Positions 25,801 through 38,500 of a stretch of DNA of 64,000 nucleotides are shown here, piece by piece. This stretch comes from Apostichopus japonicus (Eukaryota; Echinodermata; Holothuroidea; Aspidochirotida; Stichopodidae). The stretch covers positions 17,585,918-17,649,917 of the forward strand of contig NC_092570.1 in assembly GCF_037975245.1 (NCBI RefSeq), read 5' to 3'. The notes under the pieces were generated by a model, which was not told the origin of the DNA, did not search any database, and saw only the letters and a list, made by a program, of their open reading frames with translations. The number at the start of each line of letters is the position of its first letter. Position 1 is the first letter of the stretch. A program made the position numbers and the translations under genes.

Positions 25801-27572
25801 TATTTCCTTCTTGACTGCATAGGTACCCATGGATGGCAAAAGCATCCAAACCAAAAAGTAACAACAACTTGCAGTAGATAAAATAAATTATAATAATTTA
25901 AAAGAAACTTATGATTAAATGATGAACAGTGTGAAAGAAATGCTGAGGGATTCAAATATATATATTATTTCATCGTCATCATAATCATCATCACAGAGCA
26001 AAGTCATATTGCTATCAAATCATTATCAACATTTTCAAAGTACCTTTTGTACAACAATTCTTAACTTAGTCATACATACCACATACATTTACAACACACC
26101 TTAGACAGTATAAACAGTAAACTAAACCGGATATATTTGTCTTTTGTAGCTAAACGTGCATCTTTCAAGCTAAACAAAACTTTGTGGCTAAATATTTGTC
26201 AAATATTTGTCTCTTGCATTGTTTAATTTATGTATTCTCTCATCTCCCCCCCCCCCATGCACAACCCCAACCCCACCCATATCCACGCTCTTTGTGACTT
26301 AAATCATCAGTGATCACCAATTGTTATATCTTCATATGAATCTCAAAGTATCACCAACACAATCACCAAATAAAAATCCAGGGTATTATATTTCCTTTAA
26401 AAGTTGAAAATTTGTGCATTTCTCAAAGTAACCAAACTTCACGATGCCCAACACAATTTGTGACACAGAACTGGTATATATGATTTCTGCAGATAAACTA
26501 TAATTTATCGACCTCTGAAAAAAATATTTGGGCACATGTCAATTCATTTTGTTGATTTCCTCTGTTCAAAATTGCTTTCCAGTTTTAGCAAGATTAAGCC
26601 TTAAGCACCAGCAATCATTTTTTCCTTGCAAGAGAATCTAGGATAGGCGGTTCTATGCTTCATCCCTTTCTTGGCAGATGGTCCTTAAAACTTTGAAAAT
26701 TACTCTTATTTATTCCAGCTCCACTCATGATAGGTTTACATCATTTGATGACCTAAAACATTTAGACTGTGGTTTATAACAACAGAGGGCATAAAGCCTG
26801 AAATTCATTGAATATTCATAGATTTTGAAGTATGATTTTTTAGCCATTTTTCGGTACAGCTTCATGAGTGATGCTAAGAAAGAAGACCTTTCTGAGGCTG
26901 ACCTACTGTATGAGTAATATATTGAATGCTTCTTTTATTAAATCTGTTTAGTATGACAAAGACTGACCATAACTTGCTACGGTACAAAGATCAGACATTG
27001 AAGAATTGCAAACCACAGATAAATCTTGCAAAAGTCAAATTTAAATGACAAAGGTCCAAGCCTCTTTCAATTTTGAATTTCTTCTCCTCCTCCTCCTTTT
27101 CCAAAGATAAAACAGGCCAATATCAGCATTGATTTTACCTTCATCCTCCTGCCCTATTTACTCTGAAAACACATATTAAATATTTGATAACAACTTTCTA
27201 ATATTAATTGTCACTTATCACATTTGGTTTTTCTTTCCAAACTGCAATCTCCAAGATATTACGGTAATAGACAAAGCTGGAAGCACTGCTCATTTCTTTT
27301 TCCATTTTCTCACAATTCAGTACATTTTTTTCTTTAGAAGTCACACAGCCACATGGATTTTGCAGAACAAAAATATAATCGCTACATAACATAGCTGTTG
27401 CCCGCTTTTAGGAAGTAATCCTACCGTGTAACTGACACAGGTGTTCGCACAGAAATTACACAGCCTAGGTTTTTATACAGGGGGTTATCTATTGAGTTGT
27501 CTCATCTCATCAAATGTTTCTGGAACTGCTCCGGATATAAACACCTCAGTATAACATGGAATTCGTTGCTCT
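25801..27572. other. 3' intergenic region of the WDFY gene
   Basis: AT-rich, no supported coding exon. It should contain the 3' untranslated sequence of the antisense WDFY gene, directly below 27573; the poly(A) site was not pinned down. Confidence 0.4.
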
Positions 27573-27602
27573 TCAAGCCAACAGCGATGCAACATCCCAC
27601 AA
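27573..27602 (-). CDS. WDFY2: WDFY exon 11 (stop codon)
   Basis: A ten-codon terminal exon after the pyrimidine-rich acceptor TTCTCTTTCGTAG, encoding LWDVASLLA and TGA at 27575-27573. It supplies the LWD that closes the final blade, matching the family C-terminus. Confidence 0.85.
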   Translation of the reverse strand: MWDVASLLA

Positions 27603-29547
27603 CTACGAAAGAGAACAGAACGTAAAAACGAAAAGTTGAATTTGCTGCTACATAATCTCTCCATACCATATGGAATGTCTCTGTCAAGCAGTGAAAAGTT
27701 CTCTTATTTCTGTAGCAAAGTGAAGCTAAAAAGGGGGGGCATCACTTCATGGCATAAAAATTCATTGACACCCCCCTACCTCACTCAGCCAGAAAGCATG
27801 AATACTATGCAAAAATAAATACTCTAAAAACTGTCCAACAATACTTAATGAAAATGTTGCACACTTTTTTGAATTATGAACATTTGTAACATATGTGACA
27901 ATTTAGGAATCACTAAACAATTCCTTTGGTTAAGTTTTACCAAAGTTGACAATTGGTTGAGAGGGTTACTCTAGCCAATATCCTACCTTTCCCAATTAGT
28001 TTTATGTTATTTATTAACTAGTATATCATCTTGATTTTGACTCAATGGTAAACAATTTAGGAAGTGCAATAACACCCTTCCTCCTTCAATATGCAGCCAA
28101 CGTTGACCTTACTTTTATCACCCTATCTGTTCCGCAAGTCACCAGTTGACCTTTGACCTCGTCTACATGTAGAGATACAACGCTCTGCTTTACATCGTGG
28201 AATGTAGCCATTGGTGCTTTCCTGCAATGAAATGAGAGACGGGAATATTTGGCAACTTAAAGAGAATACAAAAACTACACAGAACAGGCACGAGAAAATC
28301 ACAATATTCACCGAAACATACAAAGCAAAATGTGAAATTTGGAGACATTCAAATGCATAGCAAATATTAAATACTTATTGGCTGTCACATTGTTGATACT
28401 ATTCTTGTTACGATCTCTAGCATACTTTTAAACCCAATTGAAGTTTATCCTCACTTTTCGCTGCAGTGGACATTTCAGTGAAATGGTGGTCATCTTTATT
28501 AGATACCTGCTAAATTTTGATTATATGGTACGTCACATATAAGGATCCTGCATATGCTGCGAATAGCATCGTTGGGATCTATCAATTCACAATCATTGTT
28601 CACTACTTGACATAATTAACAGAAGTTATCTCGTAAGAATTGGACTCAATTTGCATAAATTTAGATAAGAACACAAACAACTGCTTTAAAGGAGAAGCCA
28701 ACTCAGCGATCATCATCTTTGGAATGTGATGAACATCTCCCCAGAGCAGCTAGGAAAATTGTTATTCCAGTTCTGAAGTTATCGTGGTTTTAATGACAAG
28801 ACAAAGACTTCAGCACAAGTCTTAAACAATATGATTCTGAGACACATTTGCATAAATATTTAACGTGTTTCTTTATTTATATTAGTTTTCAATTTTCACT
28901 GTAAGTTATGGGGTTTGCCAATGGCAACTTTTGAAGATTGTAAATATAAAATATACTGTCACCATTTTTGTTAAAGATACTGTTTACTTTCATCACGAAA
29001 ATATGAAAGACTGTCGTCCATGGGCCAAAAATCACAGCCTGCTAATGAGACATTCAAAACAATGCAATCTTCCAAATGGAGCATGATGTTTCTCAGACTT
29101 TTCAGTGTCAATCACATGAAGAAGACCGGTTTGGGTTACTTTTCCTTTATTAAAGATTACACATGACACAATATCTTACTCTTCATCTGTAATTTCTTGC
29201 GAACAGCTCTCACATACTCTGACCTCAAATTCGAACCCCATGGCCGGCAGGGTGGATCTGAAGCAGCTGCATTTATCGCAGAGAGCTTTTCCGCATCTCC
29301 GACAGTGATGCTGAAATTAAGATGTCAGGAAGAGTGAGACTGACCAGAGGAATTATAATCCATGAGAAGACGGTTTTTTTGACATATTTTAAACCAAATT
29401 TAAAATGTTGCAATAATTACTTAAGTATTACTTATTTTATATTTATATTTATACTTATTATATAATATATATTATACTATACACATACTATATACACTAC
29501 AATATGTACATACTAAATATACACTACTATTTATATTTAATTATATT

Positions 29548-29589
<42 letters not shown>

Positions 29590-32500
29590 CATATATATAT
29601 ATATATATAAAATATACCATATTATATACTATATTATATACTTATTATAACTTAACAAAGTAAATGTGACCAGACCCCTATTCGAGTCCAAAAAATGTCT
29701 CTGCTTCATTTCTGTAACCAGAATTTGAGCTGATCAGCAACCTCAAATAACCATACATTGATACAGTAACTATACAGTACAGAGTAGTGTAGTACCAGAT
29801 AACCTTACTCCTACTTGTCCTCGTAAGAGAACACCTTACTGTACTCGTTCTTGGACTGATGACTGTGTGTCCATCGCTCGTACCCAGTACGTCTTACCAG
29901 TAATAATATTCTACTCAACCAGCGCGTTGGTCGTACTTACAGTACGGGTAACGCTCGCACCTTCCAAAAGACTGCACAGAAACTTTTGAAAATTCGTTCA
30001 ATTTCAAAACTTGTTTTGTAACGTCCCGTTAGTACACATGTCCTATATCACCATTCGACTGCCGAGATGTGATGAGATGGCATGTCACCTTTAAAAGACT
30101 CTTCTCGTGGAAAATAAGAAGGATCTGGGTAAAGCTAGAATTATACAAACCTGCCGAACTCCGATAGTCTTAGCATTCCACATTTCTTTGAAGTTCCAGA
30201 AGAAGGGTTCATTGCACTTTTGACAAATGTCACTTTCTTGCCATTCTGGCGTCTATAGAGTGAATAAAAATATGTAACGTCAGAACTACCGTAGTCGTAA
30301 CTTGAGAGTTGTGACAACACAAGACCTTCACCCACACTCACATCCAGTCATACTCAAACTGTTTTCATCAAGTTTAGTTTCTATATGAAATTGACTGTAA
30401 TTACACTCATAATTTTTCTCAAACAAGGCCATTAACTAACGCATGATATGGCAGGTGGCAACCACTTTTTACATAGTAAATGTACATAGTGTGCTAAACT
30501 AGGCAGTCCAGCCGCTTTCTTTGATAAGCATATACTATTTTAATAGGACTTTGTAATGGACTAAACATGCTACTGAAAATGTAACCAGTACTGAACTGTT
30601 TCAAAGGTTTTGTAATGCACAAACACATTCCTCCTAAACACACTCTCATTCCCTAAGACAATCATCAAAGACCAAAAAAAAAAAAAAAAATTAAAACATC
30701 AAAATTGATCAAAATCAATGCAAAGAACTGCTTTAAAACAAGTAAGTAGTTATATATTATCTGAGAGGTACATACCTCCTGCCTTTTGTTTTCCATATTC
30801 CAAACCACTAATCGACTGTCCTCTCCACTGGACAGAAGCTGATTACTTTGGTTGCAGAAAAACAAGGCTTCAACTTTACTTCTACATGAAGAGAAGGAAA
30901 CAGGGAACGAGAAAAAAAAGGTTTAAAATATCCTCTTGACTCTATGCCTTATTGGGATAAGGGTAGGGGGGGGGGGGGGGGTTAAGAAGGGAGTTAGTGA
31001 ATTGACCAACAGTAACCAAGCTTCTCCTTTTAATGGCTATGGATTAATGTTACATGTGTGAATAGGGATTGGGGTGGGGATAGGGGGTATTAACTATGAA
31101 ACACATATCCAGTTTAGTATTATTCAAATATCCTGAAAGGTTTAAGTTAAACTATTAGCGATCGAAATGTGTGAACTCCAAGTCTATTACTTACGAATGT
31201 CCTTGCAGTTCAAACGCTGTGCCTTTGTTACCGCCGATATCCCAGACGATGATTGATTGGTCAAAACTTCCAGAGAACAGAAGCTTTTTGTTTTTGTCCC
31301 AACACAAACTTCTTACACTTCCTGTAGTTAACACAAATCAATCGAAATTATATAAAATTTCTGCTAAATCAAAACTTATATTTTTAGAAGAAGTACATTC
31401 CAGTATTTCACAACGATACCTCCAAACAAACCTCCAAAGATACATAAAGCACTTAAGACAATTTATCATGAAAAGAAAGATCTGTATTTACTGTGTACAA
31501 ACTCTTTGTTTACTGTTTACATAATATCTCAGTTTATCAGTCTCACAAAACACTTGTATTTGTCTTTCATGTTTCTTAACCTGACTTAAGTCTTAAACAA
31601 TGAGTACACATTGATACATAACTGAATGCCATGACTGACTAAGTTGCAAATGTTTACAGGTATTTATTTCATCCCTATTCTACAGTTAGTACAGTATCAC
31701 GCACCTTGGGCGAGAAAGGTTAGTTTCTTAACACCTACAGGAGAGTGTAAGTGCCACGCAGCTTGCACTGATCAGACGTGACTGAGTGTGACCTGGTGTG
31801 TTACTCAATACATGTACTACTCAATAGTTGAATCACTCTTTGATACATAGATGACATTATAAGCATCCTTACAGGTTTGGGCAGTACAGTTATCACTAAA
31901 ACTGAGTATAATAAAAAATATAAAAAGGAAAAAATAAAAAAAATCATAATAATACAAAAACTGAAATAACATATCATATAAAAAAGAGAAGGAGCTGACA
32001 AGCTTTCTTTTATCCTAGCAGGATCTTCTTCAAAAGGTTGACTGTGAAGAAGATCTTGCAGCAGGTCCCTCAAAACTTTATATATATTTGTTACCTACAG
32101 TACGACAGTTTCTGCAGTAGATAAGCATTAAGGTAACACATGGTTAGAGTAAAATGCAGTATAAAATTACAGATCAACCTTCTCCTGGTAGGTATGTAAA
32201 AGATGGACGATACAAACCTGAGTGTCCGTTTAGCGTCGTGACCAGTTGATGGCCGTTATCTGCGACTCTGATGATGGTGATGGTTCCTGAATAATCTCCA
32301 ACAAACGTGTGTTTCGATTCATCGTCAAATCTGATTGGTTGGTTAAAGGGTCATTTTGAATGATGCTTTGGATAATGGAATATTTAACTTGAAAGACCAT
32401 AGTCCAGGCAAGACATTGATCCACAAACTAGGACTTCTACTAATATTCACTGGTTTCTGTCTCTATTTTGTTAAAAACGTTAGCAACCAATTTTCAGGAA

Positions 32501-35500
32501 CATTAACCATTTGCATGGAGTGATTCATGGCTAAGTTATTTACCATGCGTCCCTTCCAATTAGTTATGGCACTGTGCAAAAGACTTACTCGTGCAGCATT
32601 ATATTAGCCTAGGCCTACACTACACATCAGTAATGATGAAATAGGTGCCACTACTTAGTGATTATATTAGCCTAGGCCTACATAACATATCAGTAATGAT
32701 GAAATGGGTGCCACTACTTAGTGATTATATTACTGTATCCTAGGCCTACACTACACATCAATAATGATCAATTGGGTGCCACTTCTTAGGAAGTGGTTAG
32801 ATGCTGGGTTAGACTTTTCTTTGTCAGATGGAGAAGTTATTCAGTGGTCTCTGGAGCAGGAAATGGTGCAACTATGCCTCGCTGTTCTTGGAATACTCCT
32901 TGAAGAGAGAGGGCTCGATACAAGCCAACATTCATCCACGTTCATGTAGGGTTTGAAATGACCTGTTATTGGCTTTCTAACCCATGTGAAATACTGATAC
33001 TAAAATGAAACTAAAAGTAAATCAATTCACAATGTCCGGCAAACTTTTTTATATTTGTAATTTTTTTTGTAACATGCACAGAATGATACGCACGGTGTAC
33101 AACCAGCCTAAATCTCGCTACGTACAGCTGTTCACAACAGTATTGAGGCACACAGACACCTGTTTCTTGTGAAAATTCTAGGCAGGCCTAGCATAGCGTT
33201 CCTATACTACCATTGCTGGTCCACTTCAACAAGAAATAATTCATCTGGTATATCGCATAGCAAAACGCTATACAAAAAGAGAATAATTGATTTATGCACA
33301 TGAAAAGAGAGGTAGAGGTAGTTCTTCTTTTAACACTGATGAATACATTATTCCTTATTATCATAGTATATAAAATTCATGAACCTGGAAACTGCTATAT
33401 AGACAAAATATGGACACTATATGCTTCAATACACAATAGTGTTTACCATATAGATATTTATTGTAGCTGTAGTATATGCTGTACCACTGAAAAGACACCA
33501 AGATTACACAACTATCACTCTTCACATACTTTGTGAGGCAAAGGATACTGTAAACATGTTCCCCATGCGTTTAACTTGTAACCACCGAGACGCCTTCCTA
33601 TTTCGCTGTCGTGCCACTGGAGGAACTTGTCTCTGCCAACACTGAGAACCATCTCTGATGTGAGGGAAAAGATAACTGCAGCAACTCTGCTCTCGTGAGC
33701 TGTTAACATGAAAAGAAGTAACTAGTAAACATTCTCTAATCTCTACAGGGTTGCAGGTTCTTCTGTCAAGCAACCAGCCAAATCCGGTGAAAAAAGGTCG
33801 AAAACAAATTGTCAATGTTAGTTTATGACAATTGACCATGTATACATGGGCTAGGAATTCTGTGGGTTTGAAATTTGTTATAATTGTGGGAGGAAGGGGG
33901 GGGAGGGGTCTATTAGATGAATACCTCCACCCATCCCATCCCAAATTTTTGATCTGCACCCCAATCTAAAGCCTCTATCTAAAGTTTGCTAACCAACACG
34001 AAGTCATTTGTGATTCCTTAAGCCGGATCTCGAAAGAGATACTTTGAACAGACTTTGTTAATGAAATGGAGGTAAACGACAAATATACATTACTTAGCTG
34101 AACTCATCAAGCTCAAAGGTAGCTGTTTCTATTTAAGTCAAGTAAAATGTTTTTATTTAAAGCAACAGTAGTATGAGAAACAGTACAGTATTTAGAGGAT
34201 TTCAAACTGAACAAACTCAGAACATTTGTGGAATTCATTTCTAGTAAAAACAATTTGATAAAATATTATCAGTAAACATGTCATGACTAGGGACACTCAT
34301 TTCCAAAAGTAAAGTGACTTGACAAAGTTTGTGGAAGGTTCCTTTTCCCCATATAGATAAAACAGTGACTGAAAATCACTGGTAATGAATATATTAACCA
34401 AAACAAATTTATCAGTAACTGCTGTATGCACAGTTAATGGATTAATTGTCCCCCAAGTCCAGTAATTTGCTAGAAGTGACCCAACTCTCCCCTCCTATAC
34501 TAGATTGGGTTTACATGATGATCGTGGTTGGAAAACCCTTGCAAACCACCTGACCCATGTAGGTTTAATAGTATTTCATAATTATTTTCTTCATCTACCT
34601 TTTACAACTTGCGATAAGTCACATTCCTCCCAGTCATTTAAGGCGTGGCAGCATGTGTCATCTCACATGCCCTCACGCACGCATGCGCTAGCTCTTCAAA
34701 ACACAAGGCCTGACCCTGACTTTACGAGTAACGAGAGTATAATTAAGAGCATTATTTCAAAATCACAGAGGAACAGATCAATATCCTGTTAGCTTCGTCG
34801 GCAGTCATCAACAAGTTCGTCCGGATAGGATCTTGGATATTTATTCATTGTGTTTGTGTAGATAGTTGTTCTTTCCAAAGGTCTATCATTTTCCCAAACA
34901 GGATCTTACTATTACTTTGGATTCAACATTTATGCATTGTCACTTGAAGGAAAGAACAATATATGCCAATAAGTCACAGTGCTCCTACTGTACAGTATAG
35001 CACCAACGACTTTGCTAAACAACACAGGAAGAATTCATGTTACACCAGCAGTGAAATTTGTTGAGAGTATTGATGCACAACAAACAGAAGGCTGTTTTGG
35101 GTTCTATTCTGAACTGTTTTTCCCCATAACTTTAAAGAGGAAGGGGCAACAAGTATGAATGGGTTTTGCAAGTGGTTCTAAGCCATTGTTCATGTTACTT
35201 ACTACCTTTTCCTTTTTCTTTTGTTTTTTGGGGATGGACAAGGGGGGGGGTGGGGATGGGGGATTGAAGGACTGGGGATAGATGAGTTGTTTGAGACAAG
35301 TGGGTAGGTAGCTATATTCATTTTACGGAGGCTCCTCCTTACTTACCCCCTGTGCCCTATGCCTGGTGGAATAACATATTGGAACTGAACATTTGTTTAC
35401 TGTATGTACAGTATGCAAAGATGCAAAGGGCATCATCTCTTTGATACCTTCTTTAAGTAAGAGTGGTCGTATTTACTGAGGTCAAGGATAACGTTTTAAT

Positions 35501-38500
35501 TTATTTAGTTATTTTTATTTATTTATTAAATTTTTATATAATTTATACAGTATATATTTTTGTGTATTCCTGTGCTGGTTTTTTTTTTTTTATGGTTGGG
35601 CTTTCCATAGGGCATGTAGCCTTCTTAACCCTTTAACATGTTATGTTATGTTACTAAGGCTCAACAGCTTATCAGTTACCAGGAACTTTTCTGTCAAGGT
35701 TTTGAGTGACAGTTTATATGGTCTCTATGGTGACACAACTATGCTACATGTTAACATGGTCACAAAGTTTCAAATATTTAAGGATTGCCTGAATGTTTTG
35801 GAATATATTTTGATGGTCAGAACTTTGTGACAATCTATGCATTCACAAGATTTAAAAGTGACTTAAACCAAGCAAGGCATTCTTCCCTGTTTCTTTGGGA
35901 CCATTGAGAGATGCTTCTTTCATTTTCAATGTATTGTTCACGTAAGGGACCACCAGTCCAGCCTCTCTTTGTCTTGGTTTTTGTTTTCATTCTGGTCAGC
36001 TTGTGGGAAGAAGGCTGACAGACTTGCGGGAAGCTAACGGGATGAACCAAAAGGAACCTTTCCACTATCTGGCAGAATTCTATGCTAATGTATGATACGT
36101 TTGACAATATTTACAAGCAGGTTTGAAATACAGCATACTGTCCCACACGATGAATGATACCAAAACTAAATTATCAGCAGTGGTCACATGATACGTTATT
36201 TGTCAGTCAGAGCTAAGAAAGAAAATGAAAAACTTGAGGGGGGTTGCAGACATTAAACTTCTCTCTTTAAGTGTTGAGGAAGTTGGTCTCAACTTGAGTA
36301 ATTTCCAACAATTATTACTTCCCCAAAAAGTGATGATTTCCTCCTTGTTGCAAAATTTTTATACAAAACCTACAACTTTGGTGTATCATTATTGATACTA
36401 AACTGCAAATTTGGCAAAACAATTTGCAAAAATACAAAAACAACAAACTAATCATCCACATTACAAGTGTTTACAAGAATTATTTAGAATTCCCCTTGGT
36501 ATGATGAGTAAAACTAAATCTTTCTCAGCCAGAGCATGAGTACTTCAGTTTGCAATTGTGTCAACTAAATTTCCAAATCCACTAAGTTTGAATACAAATC
36601 CATGGGGTGAGTATGGACACAGATCAATGGGTGAGTATAGATACAGATCCATGAAGGTGAGTATGGACACAGATCCATGGGATGAGTATGGACACAGATC
36701 CATGGGGTTAGTATGGATACAGATCCATGGGGTGAGTATGGATACAGATCCATGGGGGTTAGTATGGATACAAATCCATGGGGTGAGTATGGATACAGAT
36801 TCATTGGGGTGAGTACGGACACAGATCCATGAAGGTGAGTATGGACACAGATCAATGGGGTGAGTATGGACACAGATCCATGGAGGTTAGTATGGATACA
36901 GATCCATGGGGTGAGTATGGACACAGATCCATGAAGGTGAGTATGGACACAGATCCATGGGGGTTAGTATGGATACAGATCCATGAAGGTGAGTATGGAT
37001 ACAAATCCATGAGGTGAGTATGGATACAGATTCACTGGGGTGAGCATGGACACAGATCCATGAAGGTGAGTATGGATACAGATCCATGGTTACTATGGAT
37101 ACAGATCGATGGGATGAGAATGAATACAGATCCATGGGATGAGTATGGACACAGATCCATGGGTGAATATGGATACAGCTCCATGGAGGTGAGTATGGAT
37201 ACAGATCCATGGGGTGAGTATGGATACAGATCCATGGGGTGAGTATGGATACAGATCCATGGGATGAGTATGGACACAGATCCATGGGGGTTAGTATGGA
37301 TACAGATCCATGAAGGTGAGTATGGATACAAATCCATGGGGTGAATATGGACACAGATCCATGGGGTGAGTATGGACACAGATCCATGGGGGTGAGTATC
37401 GATACAGATCCATGAAGGTGAGTATGGACACAGATCCATGGTTACTATGGATACAGATCGATGGGATGAGAATGAATACAGATCCATAGGGGTGAGTATG
37501 GATACAGACAGATCCATGGAGGTGAGTATGGATACAGACAGATCCATGGAGGTATGGATACATATCCATCAGGGTGAGTATGGATACAGATCCATGGGGG
37601 TGAATATGGACAAATATCCATGGGTGAATATGGATACAGCTCCATGGAGGTGAGTATGGACACAGATCCATGGGGTGAGTATGGATACAGATCCATGGGT
37701 TGAGTATGGATACAGATCCATGGGTTGAGTAATGGACACAGATCAATGGGGATGATTAAGGACACAGATCCGTGGGGGGTGAGTATGGATACAGATCCAT
37801 GGACGTGATTATGGATACAGATCCATGGAGGTGAGTATGGACATAGACCCGTGGGGTGAGTATGGATAGGAACTATGGGAGTATGGATACAGATCCATGG
37901 GGTGAGTATGGATGCAGATCCATGGGGTGAGTATGGATGCAGATCCATGGGGTGAGTATGGATACAGATCCATGGAGGTGAGTATGGACATAGACCCGTG
38001 GGGTGAGTATGGATAGGAACTATGGGAGTATGGACACAGATCCATGGGGTGAGTATGGATACAGATCCATGGAGGTGAGTATGGATACAGATCCATGGGG
38101 TGAGTATGGATACAGATCCATGGGGTGAGTATGGATACAGGCAACTATGCTAGAATATGAGTAGGAATACACACTCCAGATTTTCAAATTGAGTTACTAA
38201 AGTTACACTACAATCTATCTAATCATGAACTAGACTATATCTCTTTTCTACTCCAACGAGTTTAACTCAACACAACCCCTTCCATCTGCTTCTTTGCATC
38301 TTACTACCTTTACTCAGTCTAATTTTACTAATTTTGTCCATAATCTTTCTGTCCATTTGGGATAATTTCATATAATTCAGAGACATATTAGCAAATAGCC
38401 AATGAATATTCAAAAGTCAACCCTCCCATTCACCTCTACCATACTGGTCATGAAAATCACCTCCCTTCACCTGTCTGAAGTACACTACGTATTGTATTGA

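Noticed and set aside
27502-27687. 61-codon antisense ORF with a hydrophobic stretch
   Set aside because: It overlaps the last WDFY exon in another frame and has no other support.
29171-29183. Apparent in-frame stop (TAA) at the end of WDFY exon 9
   Set aside because: The TAA is part of the GTAAGA donor. Splicing there joins exactly in frame to exon 10, which continues the family sequence.
36565-38144. Long ORFs on both strands with repeats such as [12 protein letters not shown]
   Set aside because: They are by-products of a 24-bp minisatellite inside an intron. Both strands are open for the same reason.
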